From Megalobrama amblycephala (lineage: Eukaryota > Chordata > Actinopteri > Cypriniformes > Xenocyprididae): 64,000 nt of DNA. Below the pieces are notes generated by a model. The model saw only the letters and a list, made by a program, of their open reading frames with translations. It made no database searches and was not told the DNA's origin. Position 1 is the stretch's first letter, and every line of letters begins with the position of its first letter. The DNA is taken from positions 2,950,754 through 3,014,753 of the forward strand of contig NC_063062.1 of the NCBI RefSeq assembly GCF_018812025.1, in the 5' to 3' direction. Positions 23,513-35,673 of this stretch are shown here, piece after piece. The translations under genes and the position numbers were made by a program.

Positions 23513-23912
23513 AAAGGGTTATTTTAACCAAAAAATACAAATTAAGATATTTTTGATGAAATCCGAGAGCTTTCTGACCCCCAATAGCCAGTTATTTAAT
23601 TACCACTTTCAGAGACAGACACTGGAGAGAAGAGATTGTTGAATTAAGTCATAATTTTTGTGCACAAAAAGTATTCTCGTCGCTTCATAACATTAAGGTT
23701 GAATCACTGTAATCACATTGACTATTTTAAATTATGTCTTAAATACCTTTCTGGGCTTTGTTGCATTGCTGGCTATTGGGGTCAGAAAGCTCTCGGATTT
23801 CATCAAAAATATCTTAATTTGTGTTCTGAAGATGAATGAAGGTCTTACGGGTGTGGAGTGACATGAGAGTAATTAATGACAGAACTTTCATTTTTGGGTG
23901 AACTAACCCTTT
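23513..23912. mobile_element. Foldback MITE, 400 bp
   Basis: Ends AAAGGGTTATTTTAACC and GGGTGAACTAACCCTTT are inverted. Internal arms of about 60 bp around GAAATCCGAGAGCTTTCTGA are also inverted, so much of the element can fold on itself. Non-coding. Confidence 0.75.
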
Positions 23913-24179
23913 CTATTGCAATTTTCATGCCAAAAAAATGTCTTATTCATTCTCACAATTTTACGTCAGTTGGAATCAAAATGAGGTCTGTTTATATATT
24001 TTATTTATGCATCAAACTATATGTATACACATTATAGTTGGCCAAAACATTAGAATGTCTCATTATACAGAATGAAACATTTTGATTCAGGTTAATCTAA
24101 AAAAACAATCCTACAGCTACAACTATTCCTTTGACATTTAATATTGCTTTCTAACATACAAACAGGTTTTTACTGTTTC

Positions 24180-25414
24180 AAAGGGGTCATGAACTGTGTT
24201 GTTTTATTGTTTTATAATGTTTCCTGGGGTGCACATATAATGTTAATATGACATTTACATCAAAAATGGTCATAATTTAGAAATAAAAGGCACTTTTCCT
24301 ACCCTGATTTTATCCCTCTGATTTGAACGCTCTGTTTTAAGGGGCGTGTCTTTGTGAGACTTCAGTGTAAACGCCCACTGCTGTGATTGGCTGACATCTT
24401 TCCATTTGAAATAGCTAAGAAGTACTCTCTCAAAACTTTTATCACATTTTCACTATTACAGCTCTCAAAGTTAACTAATCATGTAAAGTTTTGATTATAT
24501 TTAGATCTATATCATTTTATATATTGTGGCATGAAAGGTTGCAGTGATGAATATTGTGGTCGATCACAGACATGTTGTTGAGCTCATGAAAGCAGTGATC
24601 TCGTCATTGCAACTCAATTTCTGCACACTAACTAATGCTTTTATCATAACTAACAGTGTATACGCAATATAACTAAGAGATTTGTTGCATAAAACTGGAG
24701 TTTTGTGCGTCAGTCACTGATAAACTCACGATGTTTGATTGACAGCTCCAGCGATTGCAAAGGGAGCGTTCTTTGATCGCTTTCTATATATAATTTAATC
24801 ACCGTTTAAATAAGATTATTTTCATCCTACTAAGCGAAATGAGAAGTTAACAGTTGGTTTGATTTACTGACTCACAGACAAAGATCATCTGACTGTACAT
24901 GAATCATTAATATCAGATCAGGCATTAGAATGAACACAGTTACTGACATGTTGTTGCATTACTGTCGAGTCCATATCGTAAAAGTCTGAAATGCGATTGA
25001 TTTACCAAAGAATCCACAGTGAAATGTACCGAATACAAATAAATAAAGCTCAACTGAGACATTCACATTGTTGAAAATAAATAACCATATTCTTAGCATT
25101 AGGATCCTTTGAAAGGTAATGTTATTTTAGTCCTGTATCGCTGTTCTCTCCTCCTCATCTCACTAACACACCAGTGGGCGGGGCTAATGTTGCAATGATG
25201 AAGTAGGCGTTGATTTCTTCTGCAGAGGCGGAGTTTCATCTATCAATAGACACATTCCAGGATCAGTCATTCACTGGGTCTGGTGTTAATAAATTTTATT
25301 GGACTAACTAGGAAGTTTTCAGTTCTGAAACTTACAGGATATTCTTATAGTACAATGACCTCTTATATGTCAAAAGCTCAAGGAAAAGTTAATTTCTCAA
25401 TTCATGACCCCTTT
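24180..25414. mobile_element. Non-autonomous DNA element with AAAGGGGTCATGAA ends
   Basis: Left end AAAGGGGTCATGAA and right end TTCATGACCCCTTT are inverted. About 1.2 kb, no coding capacity. Confidence 0.7.
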
Positions 25415-25628
25415 AAAAGACATGTATATACAAGTGTATACCAACTGGAAAATAAATTTGGATAAACGTTAAAAAACATTGTCAAACACATTAGCCTCTT
25501 GTCTTTTTTTTAACTCTTGTTAAATTTGGCTAAATTCTTTATTTAGTTGAAGAACATTACTATATCATCATTTTAAAGAGGCATATAAGAAGTTCATCAA
25601 ACAAACTACCCCAGTTATCTCTTGCTAG

Positions 25629-25846
25629 TTAAACGAGACCAAATCCACTATTTACAGATTGTAGGCACATTACCATATCCATTTTGAATGCGGCATAGCT
25701 CTGATAGTGACAGGGAAGGCTCAAGCTTTTGAAACACGTGTGTGCAACAGGGTATCTGGCAGTCACCACTTCCAAAACCAGGTCTTCTTCTGGCACCTCC
25801 CATCCCACCCAGAACTTCATTAGGTCACTCAGCATGTTTGGTGATG
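25629..25846 (-). CDS. G2E3-like last exon: HECT C-lobe with catalytic cysteine
   Basis: Acceptor TTCATAG, open to the TAA at 25,629-25,631. HECT C-lobe signature: FWVGWEVP, then ARYPVAHTCFKSLSLP with the predicted thioester cysteine in TCF, and a C-terminal GFGLV. Intact in itself. Confidence 0.85.
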
Positions 25847-26412
25847 CTATGAAAGAGTAATTAGAGAAATCATACATTTAATTATAAAAATGTATTCTAG
25901 ATGCTTTATGTAAATGGTATTAAACCACACAGATATTTTTAACTAAATTTGCAACGCACATAGCATAAATAAAACCATACCTTCTTCGATAAACCTTCGC
26001 ATGTAGCTTGTGATGACGCACTTTGTCTCAACAGAAATAGAGTCATTGTCCTTTGGCCATTCAATTTTTTGAAGGACTGTCTATAAAGGTTTGAATAAGA
26101 ATGTTAAAACATTTCCTGAACTTTATTTTATTTTATTTTTCAAATGCAAGTATACTTACCTGTGATGTAATGTTCATAACAGAATCCCTTGGGAAAACTA
26201 TGCATTGCATGTCATGTCTCTGGGATAGAAGTGGCCAGATACCAGTTTCTTTGATACCTTTTCTCAAATCCTTAATCTGGCTTTTAACACGTCCAATTAC
26301 CTGAAAGCAAAATGTACAAAAACAAAGTTTAATTTTGAACAGCATAAAAAAAGGTTAAATAATTCATATTTTTAGAAACAGTGAGCTGAGGCAACAATAT
26401 TCATTTAGTAGA

Positions 26413-26779
26413 TGTCATGATCATTACTGGGAGTGCCCTTGTCTGCCACTAGAGGGCACTCCAACCCGGACTGTGTCTCACCCCACTTGTGAACTTCATT
26501 ACCCATAATGCACTTCCCAGACTCATTATCCCATGTCATTGCACCCAGCTGTTTTGTGTTTCCTCATCTGTGTTGTCTATTTATACCCTGTTTGTTTCTG
26601 CTTTTGTCATGGAGGTTTCAGTTCAGATTACCAGTTTCTTTGTGTGTTTTCTTGTTCTCTGTTTTGACTGCTTTATTGGATTTTGACCCTTGCTTGTTTC
26701 TGGACTACGATTTTGGATTTCCCATTAAATTAACCCTGCACTTGGATCTGTCTGTTCGTCTCTGTGATTTGCCGTGACA
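26413..26779. mobile_element. Solo LTR
   Basis: It begins TGTCATGATC and ends GCCGTGACA (TG...CA) and is flanked by the 5-bp duplication GTAGA (26,408-26,412 and 26,780-26,784). At 367 bp with no internal region, it fits recombination between the two LTRs of an element that sat in this G2E3-like intron. Confidence 0.75.
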
Positions 26780-27519
26780 GTAGATTGATATATTAAATTC
26801 AAGGTAAATAGAGCTGAATTTTTTTTTTTTTTTTAACGACTCTTGTCACAGTATCATTATAAAACAAAATAGCAAGACTTACTGCATGTGACAACAGCTG
26901 TTGAAACAGCCAGTCACAATTAGTGGAAGACGGAACAGGGAGATCCCAGAAAAGGCAAAGTTCAGACAATCTAGTCCTTTCTTCTTCAGTGAGTTTTGTT
27001 TTCTTGAGCTACAAGAATATCAAATACTTTCAAATCATTAAAAAAATGATTCGTTGACATGTTTATACAAAAAGAAAAAAAATCTCTTACAATACATTGC
27101 AAGTACTTACCAAACGAATGGTTTCCCGGTGGTCTAAGTCGGGGCAATCCTGCAGTGTCAGAGCTGAAGCCGCACTGTCAGCACTTCCTCCAGTTAGAAG
27201 TATTACCACCGGTAAGCTCAGTCCAGAAAGACAAGGACCTCCATGTATAAAAGAATGACCTATCATTCGACCAGCCATCTTGGAATAGGTTGCTGTCACG
27301 TAGTACAACAGATGCAGATGGGACACGGTGGTTTTTTTCTCCCTCAAAAAGTGGTTGTGGCAGCAGAACCTTCAGAAAAACATGAACCTTAGCTTATTCA
27401 GTTACAGTCAAAGCGCCAACCTGTTGGCAGCAGGAAGTGTGGCACTTTGAAATGACTTTGCCATAATTCTCCTGTATTTATGTATTTACTCGCTAACATG
27501 CATGTCGACCACTATTCAC

Positions 27520-27800
27520 TGTTTTCCTAAGGCCACCGGGTGCGAGGGCCCTTTCATCGCTGCTTGCAGCTTTACTTCTAATTGTAAATACTGATTAAAA
27601 ATAAGACATTTCTCAGGCAGTAAATGTGGATCTTTCAGATGAATTTGAGTAGTGCTAGTCTGGTCTTGGTCTTGATTCGGTATCGACTTGCCTTGGTCTT
27701 GATCTTGTCATGGTCTCAACCCCCCAAAGGGTCTCGACACACAATGGTTTTGGTCTCGACTTGGTCTCGGTTTAGGTGATCTTGACTACAACACTACCAG
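27520..27800. mobile_element. Remnants of dispersed elements in the G2E3-like intron
   Basis: 27,527-27,575 ends in GCTGCTTGCAGCTTTA, like the end of the repeat at 46,320-47,235. 27,645-27,800 has GTGCTAGTCTGGTCTTGG against CTTGACTACAACACTACC with GGTCTCGAC repeats, the form of a short inverted-repeat element. Confidence 0.4.
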
Positions 27801-28854
27801 GAGCTTCAGTTAATGTTTGCAACCATCAGGATGAGAAGAAAAAGTGATCTTCAATGATCAATCGTCCAAAATTGTTGGTAGCAGATTGATTGGTTTGAGT
27901 CCATCTGTAACAGGTGACCTCCTGGCAAATCAGTGTGTAGGGAGGGGGGGATGTTGATTTAACACATTAATTTAATTAGTTATTTATGGATCAATAACAC
28001 GATCAAAAATGATTTAACGCACCCGCTTCACTCCACACCTACAGCTTACATTTCATACAGTTCATTGGTGACGAAACATGAAGCGGGACAACAACTTGCG
28101 CATGTTGTAGCTACTTTCACGATCATATTTTATAATAACTATGTGTTTGTGAAATAGAATTGCAACTGATTACATACCCAAATTTAAAGAGAAGCCAGTC
28201 TTCAGTTTTTGCATAATCATTGAAAAGATATGACGGTTGACTCCTGTGCCAACAGCTTCATCTCCTAAAAAGAAATACTAAATAGCAATCTCAAGTACAT
28301 TTCACAAATTGTACAAACAATGGTTGCTTCAAATAATGTTAGCGCGTAATACCTATCAAACTACATCTCAATGGAGCTGACCAGTTAGTACTGTTCTTTT
28401 TATAAAATGAAATCAGCGTTCTGTCCTGCTCGTCCACAGTATCAAATTGGTTGATCATTAGTGACATAGATGGACAGAATCCTATTTTCGGAAAGCAATT
28501 CCGCACGGAACATTTGAGATGCTTTCAGAGGGTCAGTTTCATATTTCCATGCTGAAAAAGAAATTCACAAGTTACACTTTTCACAAATATAGTTGTACAA
28601 AAAATCTAGGGCTAAAAACAATGCCACAGTACAGAAAAAGTTTACAATTTTTACACATAGATGCACTTGTTTCATAGCAGTACAACAGCACTAACCAAGC
28701 AGAAAGTGTGGTGCACAACCTGCTGATAGTGATGTGTATGATTGTGCCATTGAGGGTCCTGGTAAGTTCATGTCTTGTAGAAGTGCTTGGAGAATCACTG
28801 TCACTGAAACTCCTTTCCCTAAAATATGCACGGCACATTAAACTTTATCCAACC

Positions 28855-29185
28855 ACACAGTAAAATCCACAGAGTTAAATCAACATATGGTCCCTCTCTA
28901 AATAGTGTTAAAGTAACACTGAAGCAGAGTTAAAGTTAATGAGATAATTAAGCAATTAATAAGGCTGTGACTGAAGTCAGTTGTACTTCTTGTGTTTCTC
29001 TTTTCTTCAGTGATTCTGCTTGTTAACAGCAGGTGTTCATCACTAATGCACAATAATCACTTAATTAATTGTTTAATTATCTCATTAACTTTAACTCTGC
29101 TTCAATGTTATTTTAACACTATTTAGAGAGGGACCATATGTACTCTGAGCAGAGCTGATTTAACTCTGGAGATTTTGCTGTGCAG
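28855..29185. mobile_element. Foldback MITE, about 330 bp
   Basis: Long inverted arms: a tract around ATGGTCCCTCTCTAAATAGT near 28,887 is repeated inverted near 29,120, and the outer ends are CAGTAAAATCCACAGAGTTA and its degenerate inverse. It lies in the intron left of the exon at 30,820-30,890. Confidence 0.75.
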
Positions 29186-29732
29186 TGTAGAAATTCTTGC
29201 ACATTAAATGAAAAAAAAGAGACATCCATTTTAAACAGACAAAATAAAGTCTTTATAGCTAAAGATTTATAGCTAAAGATGTCTTTTATGGAATGAATTA
29301 AAAGATTTGTCCACCCAAGAATCAATTCACCTCCATTCTATCTCAAATGTTGACTTTTGGTGTTCATGTTTGTCTACTTTAAGGTATTTATTTTACAGGC
29401 ACACTATGTCGTTTTTCGCCACTAGAGGTCCGCCTAGTCAAAACAAGGGTGTAGCTTGATGATGCCGAAATTGATTCATTGGATATGTCGTCTTCACCTC
29501 AACGCTGGTGGAAAAGAATCCAACGGGACTCGGGCAAAAATCATGTTCATGAATGAGATTATCAACGTCACTGTCACATGAGGCAGAGCAGGGTGAGTGC
29601 TGTGCAAGCTGAATGAGGCTTCTGGTGCAATTGCTAATGAGAGACAAGCGCTACATACACCTCTAGACCAGCAGAACTTTTATTCCACAGTCGCCGCTTC
29701 TGCTTCTTCTGGTCAAGCATATGTGTAAATAT

Positions 29733-30480
29733 CGTTCACAAATCTGTCTAAATCTGTGTTAGTGAGCACTTCTCCAGAAGCCATTGAATGTGAGCATTTG
29801 CCCATTCAAGTCGGTTGCGTCGACGAACTGCAGTCAGGTCGAGACCCCGATGAGGACGACGAGCATGCAGATGAGCTTCCCTGAGAAGGTTTCTGACAGT
29901 TTGTGCAGAAATTCTTTGGTTATGCAAACCGATTGTTGCAGCAGCTGTCCGGGTGGCTGGTCTCAGACGATCTTGGAGGTGAAGATGCTGGATGTGAAGG
30001 TCCTGGGCTGGTGTGGTTACACGTGGTCTGCGGTTGTGAGGCCGGTTGGATGTACTGCCAAATTCTCTGAAACGCCTTTGGAGACGGCTTATGGTAGAGA
30101 AATGAACATTCAATTCACGGGCAACAGCTCTGGTGGACACTCCTGCAGTCAGCATGCCATTGCACGCTCCCTCAAAACTTGCAACATCTGTGGGATTGTG
30201 GTGTGTGATAAAACTGCACATTTTAGAGTGGCCTTCTATTGTGTCCAGCCTAAGGCACACCTGTGCAATAATCAAGCTGTGTAATCAGCATCATGATATG
30301 CCACACCTGTGAGGTGGATGGATTATCTCGGCAAAGGAGAAGTGCTCACTAACACAGATTTAGACAGATTTGTGAACAATATTTGAGAGAAATAGGCTTT
30401 TTGTGTACATAGAAAAAGTTCAGCTCATGAAAAATGGGGGCAAAAACAAAAATGTTGCATTTATAATTTTGTTCAGTGTA
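29733..30480 (-). mobile_element. Internally deleted Tc1 element
   Basis: Minus-strand transposase N-terminus (29,748-30,275 frame) has the helix-turn-helix region (VSTRAVARELNVHFSTISRL, RRFREFGSTSNRPHNRRPR) and stops after WANAHIQWLLEK, before the DDE catalytic domain. An inverted tract containing CTAAATCTGTGTTAGTGAGC occurs at both sides (near 29,748 and 30,350). The right end is TTGTTCAGTGTA. The outer part of the left end is missing. Confidence 0.8.
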
Positions 30481-30819
30481 ATTCAACATCTTTAACAAAC
30501 AATGTCTTTAACAACATAGATCACTCACCTTTTATTTAAAACATTTTGATTACAGATATGTCTCTTCAGAAGACTTTGAGTGACTGGACTAATGAGGAAT
30601 AATAGTTTGCTTTATAAATGTGACTGCTAAACTTTCAGATTGTTGGTTCCTGTCTTCCTTCCTCCCTGTGAATAAATAATAAATATCTTTAATTTGACTA
30701 AGATGAACAAAAGTCCCCAACAGCTGAGATGGAATGGAGGTCAGTAGGTTATGAGAGAAATATCAACTTTGGGTGGACTAATTCTTTAAGGTATTCTATG
30801 TATTGTAGCATAACTTTAC

Positions 30820-30890
30820 CCTTCACCACACATGCTTGCATGATATGGCAAGACATCGGCTGGGAAAGAAATCTGGCAAATGGGACAAAT
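30820..30890 (-). CDS. G2E3-like exon with a C-x2-C...H...C finger
   Basis: Acceptor CTTTACAG, donor GTAAAG. It encodes ICPICQISFPADVLPYHASM followed by CG, a small zinc-finger-like motif found before the HECT-like half in this family. Phase 0 at its start, matching the preceding duplicated exon. Confidence 0.7.
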
Positions 30891-30968
30891 CTGTAAAGAT
30901 AAATGTACGAAAACCTTTTAAGTTTCTCATTTGTTTCTGGCACAAGTAAAGAAAAGTGCTAGCTTAAT

Positions 30969-31676
30969 AAACATTTCTTTCAATATAGATTTGTTGAACA
31001 CTGTATTTGCTATCTTAGACAGAAAATGATGCTGAAGGCATTAAAAGTTGCATATCAGTCTCATCGAATTTCAGAATAGCCTCAGCAGTTTTGCTGAACA
31101 AAATACATTTCCGCATTTGTCAGAAAATGAATTTTGATCAAATACCTCAGATGGTTCTTCTAATTCTGTGTAAATTGGGCTTGGCTGGTCAGTGGCTCCA
31201 CTAACAATTTCATCATCAAGTTCCTCATGCAAAATCATATCATTTACAGATTCCTATCAAATTAATGGAAATAGATTTGAACTGGAACCATTAAGAAAGC
31301 ATTATAGATCTAAACATTTCTTTCAATATAAATTTGTTGAACACTATGTATTTGCTACCTTAGACAGAAAATTATGCTGAAGGCATTAAAAGTTGCATAT
31401 CAGTCTCATCGAATTTCAGAATAGCCTCACAGAGTAGTTACCTGAGTGCATATTTTGCTGAACAAAATACATTTACGCATTTGTTAGAGAATGAATTTTG
31501 ATCAAATACCTCAGATGGTTCTTCTAATTCTTTGTAAAGTGGGCTTGGCTGGTCAGTGGCTCCACTAACAATTTCATCATCATGTTCCTCATGCAAAATC
31601 ACATCATTTACAGATTCCTATCAAATTAATGGAAATAGATTTGAACTGGAACCATTAAGAAAGCATTATAGATCTA
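30969..31676. repeat. Direct tandem duplication of about 350 bp
   Basis: Unit 1 (30,969-31,312) and unit 2 (31,313-31,676) begin AACATTTCTTTCAATATA. They contain the duplicated exon and its intron flanks. Unit 2 has about 20 extra bases around GAGTAGTTACCTGAGTGCAT. Confidence 0.85.
31146..31617 (-). CDS. Tandemly duplicated 36-codon exon of the G2E3-like gene
   Basis: Two copies (31617-31510 and 31253-31146) are each 108 nt, phase 0 at both ends, with GATAG acceptors and GTATTTG donors. Both encode an acidic stretch starting ESVND and ending LEEPSE, differing at a few residues. Both are usable, so the protein may carry one or two copies. Confidence 0.75.
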
Positions 31677-32585
31677 ACAAATAAAAAAGGCAAAAACAAT
31701 GCAAGTACAGAACCTACAGTTTCAGTTGTGTTGCACTCTTCAATATGCAAGGGCAACAATGGCAGTGGTATTTTCTTGCCACATTTCATACAGTTTGACA
31801 GTGGCATCTTTGCAAACTCCACAGCATCATAGGGAAGTGGTTCAATGGAAAGCTGCTCTTGTAGTGGAACTACAAAGAGCATGTTCTTCCCATTTTTCGA
31901 CACTGACTTCAGGAGCCGAGTTGAGTATCCATCAGAGTCAGTGGGAATTAAAGTTAGCTTACGCCGCCCACTATTTCCTGACAATAAAATCAGAGGACAA
32001 TCAAGAAAGCACTGAATTACTTTTTTACCTACAGCACCAGTAATATCCATAATTAGCAATGCAACCATTTATATTGGACATGCAAATTATAAATACCTGT
32101 AGATTTGTAAAACATCCAGCCCCCCTGAAGAGTTTTTAATTTAGGAAATTCTTCCTCAAGCAGTGTGACAATCTTAAGCAAGCATACAACACCACATTCA
32201 CCATTAAAGTCAAGGGGGGGAAAACATCATTAATTCACATTTACTTGTGTTATGTTTATGTTTGCAAATACCTCACTGTGTTTAAAATTGTCTGGAAAAC
32301 TTAACAGCCTTTTCCCAAGCCCAGCATGTAAAAGTTCTAGGTCTTCATCTTTTTTTGGAGTAAACAGGGTTTGTTTGGAGAGAACATCTATTTGAAAATC
32401 TGTCTTTTTCACATTGACAGGTTTGGCCAAAGGGAAAGGTTTTTTGCCCCTAGGCTGGTCACTTTCAGTCCTAAACATACTTGAGAATTGCCTACAGTCA
32501 GAGTGACAAAAATACAAATTTATAAACAGTGTTTCATCAGAAGGTTAGAAAGAGACAAGAAGAGTAATGTTTCTCAGATGTTTTG

Positions 32586-33641
32586 AAGGGGACCTATTAT
32601 GCCCCATTTTACAAGATGTAAAATTAGTCTCTGATGTCCCCAGAGTGTGTATGTGAAGTTTTTAAAGTCTCAAAATACCTCACAGATAATTTTTTTATAT
32701 CATGTTAAAATGGCCACTTTTTGTGGTTGACCAAAAACATGCCATTTCAGTGCGGCCCCTTTAAATGCAAATGAGCTGCTGCTCTTGGCCTAAGAGGGCG
32801 GAGCTTTAAGAGCTGATTCTCCCCTGTCAGGAGTCAGTCACGACGCACTATAATGTCAGAAATTTTATTTTAATTACGGTTATATTTTTATCCACTATAT
32901 TACTACAAGCTTGTTGTACCTTCTGAATGATGGCCAAAACTTTACAGATGATTTTTATGACGTTTATTGTACTTCACACAAAAGATGAAGTGTCCATTTT
33001 TAGTCTGGAAAATTTCTGTAAGAGCTTTATAAAACACTGCAAGTGTGCATTAAAATATTACCTATAAACTCTCTCTCTCCCTTGCATTATCATCAACATA
33101 CACAGCGAAGAACACAGAAACACTCGTTACAACTGCTTAATAAACTTGTAAACTTTATATTCATAAATCAACTCCGATGAACTGTAACAAAGTGCTCTCA
33201 CCTTCATTACTGCTGTATCCAGTATCACTCTGGAGACTGTATGTTTTGTATTGTCCCTTTGTATTGACATTCGTTCTCAAAGCAGTCCGGTGTGAAATGA
33301 TTCGCGCAGACATAAACGAATTCCATCCAGCTACAGAACACCTAAAACTCTTGCGCTTGGGAGACATTCTCGTCAGTGCAGCAATGGCGGACTCTGTATA
33401 GCTCACTCCGGGCGGTTCTATGTTCAAACAGCAGTGTCTGTCAACATTTGTGGGCGGGGCCTGTGGCTAATGTGACATCACACTGCCAGGAACCTGACAA
33501 CGGCTTGTTCTGAGATACTGCTTATGATTTATGCGGATTAAAAAAAAAAGGAGTGGGGGGATTTTTATCACTATAGGGTGGTTGTGTTCACACACTGCCA
33601 ATACACATTTATGTCCAAATTTTGCATAATAAGTACCCTTT
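32586..33641. mobile_element. Non-autonomous DNA element, about 1.06 kb
   Basis: Ends AAGGGGACCTATTATGC and GCATAATAAGTACCCTTT are inverted. It lies between the first two exons of the G2E3-like gene. No coding capacity. Confidence 0.7.
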
Positions 33642-34009
33642 AAAGTGTCATTACCATCTTTTTAATTATTTTATTAATACTAAATATTTAAATTGTAAAC
33701 CCATAAAATTACCTTTTCAATGCCTGCCTCACCCTATTTTCTGGTTCCGGCAGAGTGGGCAAAGGAGTATTGTCACTTGCCTCGCTCAATCGCACATTTT
33801 CTCTTGTTGAAGATGTGCCACCTGATGAAGATGCAGCCAGGCCCCTGGCTAACACCTCAATAAGAGCCCTTGCAGCTGATTCCACTTCTGATGATGATGC
33901 CTGTCAAACAAAAATTTTACTTAAAGAACCTTACATGAGTTAATGTTAAACCAACAATTTTATGTGTTATAATATACTGTATACTATTGGCTATAGTAAA
34001 TCCAGGGAC

Positions 34010-34180
34010 ACACCAAGCTGACGATCGGCCATTGGAAGAATGTTTGTAACCAAGCAGATCTCACCCCCATTGACTACCATAGTAGGGAAAAATCTAAATG
34101 ATAGTCAATGGGGGCCAAGATCTGCTTGAGCAGGGGTAAATGATTACAGAATTTTCATTTTTGGTGAACTATCCCTTTAA
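34010..34180. mobile_element. Partial MITE with a hairpin
   Basis: Ends in TTTTGGTGAACTATCCCTTT, the common MITE terminus, and contains an inverted pair around CCCCCATTGACTA and TAGTCAATGGGGG. Confidence 0.5.
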
Positions 34181-34532
34181 TGCAGTAGGCAATTTGGTGT
34201 ATTGTATTTCTTTTTCTTTATTCAGGTTTTGGTGCGTATGGTTAATTTGCGTTTGTATTTTGTTTGTGCTCTTGTTAGGAGAGCGGCTGTGTTCACAGTT
34301 GCTTCCGTAGTGTTTCTTCACTGTGTGCTGTGGTTTTTGGCGTGCACTGTGTTTCTTTTTTTTCTTTTTTTTTTTCTTTTTTTGTATTGTTTGACTGATA
34401 CCTGCATCTCCATGTTTTGCTTGCCACTGGGTAGGAAACTTGTGTAAAGTCTCATAGGTAGATTCTTTGGGTGGCATAGTTAGGCATTATTTCTTAATTT
34501 ATTATTTTTGCTGATTTTGGTCAATTTCACAG

Positions 34533-34591
34533 CTGGGCCACCCTGAATATAAAAAATATAACAGACGGCAGTACAAGGAGAACGCTGACAG
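34533..34591 (+). CDS. Candidate small exon of an unknown + strand gene
   Basis: A 59-nt open segment lies between an acceptor (GGTCAATTTCACAG) and a donor (GTAAGT). It encodes LGHPEYKKYNRRQYKENADR, a basic and aromatic sequence. This recalls repetitive proteins encoded by some fish transposons, but I cannot place it. The gap starts 83 bp further, so the next exon would be in missing sequence. Confidence 0.35.
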
Positions 34592-34673
34592 GTAAGTCTC
34601 AAAAATACACACACAATTAATACTATACATACTATACACACTTAAATACTATACACACAAAGGCTATTCACAC

Positions 34674-35673
34674 NNNNNNNNNNNNNNNNNNNNNNNNNNN
34701 NNNNNNNNNNNNNNNNNNNNNNNNNNNNNNNNNNNNNNNNNNNNNNNNNNNNNNNNNNNNNNNNNNNNNNNNNNNNNNNNNNNNNNNNNNNNNNNNNNNN
34801 NNNNNNNNNNNNNNNNNNNNNNNNNNNNNNNNNNNNNNNNNNNNNNNNNNNNNNNNNNNNNNNNNNNNNNNNNNNNNNNNNNNNNNNNNNNNNNNNNNNN
34901 NNNNNNNNNNNNNNNNNNNNNNNNNNNNNNNNNNNNNNNNNNNNNNNNNNNNNNNNNNNNNNNNNNNNNNNNNNNNNNNNNNNNNNNNNNNNNNNNNNNN
35001 NNNNNNNNNNNNNNNNNNNNNNNNNNNNNNNNNNNNNNNNNNNNNNNNNNNNNNNNNNNNNNNNNNNNNNNNNNNNNNNNNNNNNNNNNNNNNNNNNNNN
35101 NNNNNNNNNNNNNNNNNNNNNNNNNNNNNNNNNNNNNNNNNNNNNNNNNNNNNNNNNNNNNNNNNNNNNNNNNNNNNNNNNNNNNNNNNNNNNNNNNNNN
35201 NNNNNNNNNNNNNNNNNNNNNNNNNNNNNNNNNNNNNNNNNNNNNNNNNNNNNNNNNNNNNNNNNNNNNNNNNNNNNNNNNNNNNNNNNNNNNNNNNNNN
35301 NNNNNNNNNNNNNNNNNNNNNNNNNNNNNNNNNNNNNNNNNNNNNNNNNNNNNNNNNNNNNNNNNNNNNNNNNNNNNNNNNNNNNNNNNNNNNNNNNNNN
35401 NNNNNNNNNNNNNNNNNNNNNNNNNNNNNNNNNNNNNNNNNNNNNNNNNNNNNNNNNNNNNNNNNNNNNNNNNNNNNNNNNNNNNNNNNNNNNNNNNNNN
35501 NNNNNNNNNNNNNNNNNNNNNNNNNNNNNNNNNNNNNNNNNNNNNNNNNNNNNNNNNNNNNNNNNNNNNNNNNNNNNNNNNNNNNNNNNNNNNNNNNNNN
35601 NNNNNNNNNNNNNNNNNNNNNNNNNNNNNNNNNNNNNNNNNNNNNNNNNNNNNNNNNNNNNNNNNNNNNNNNN
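34674..35673. other. Assembly gap, exactly 1,000 N
   Basis: A round-number run of N means an arbitrary gap length inserted at a scaffold join. Order, distance and orientation of the two sides are therefore not shown by the sequence. The left edge is a degenerate ATACTATACACA repeat, a likely cause of the break. Confidence 0.98.

Larger units (their letters stand above)
25629..33900 (-). pseudogene. G2E3-like HECT-type E3 ubiquitin ligase, about 15 exons, with frameshifts
   Basis: Minus-strand exons with GT/AG ends: 33900-33713, 32491-32272, 32172-32097, 31977-31718, 31617-31510, 31253-31146, 30890-30820, 28818-28696, 28551-28353, 28264-28178, about 27374-27111, 27008-26883, 26300-26160, 26080-25981, 25846-25629. 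The first seven keep frame across every junction. C-terminal exons match the HECT-like half of fish G2E3-like proteins (VNRHIFSMIMQKL, GRMIGHSFIHGGP, GIKETGIWPLL, FWVGWEVP). The final exon has the catalytic cysteine in HTCFKSLSLP and ends GFGLV. Single-base shifts are inferred near 28,485, 27,346 and 27,275, and probably in 28,696-28,818. Either this copy is decaying or the assembly has indel errors. Coding starts at or left of 33,900 on the minus strand. The true first exon was not found. Confidence 0.7.

Noticed and set aside
29784..30284. 166-codon + strand frame
   Set aside because: Shadow of the Tc1 transposase frame on the minus strand.
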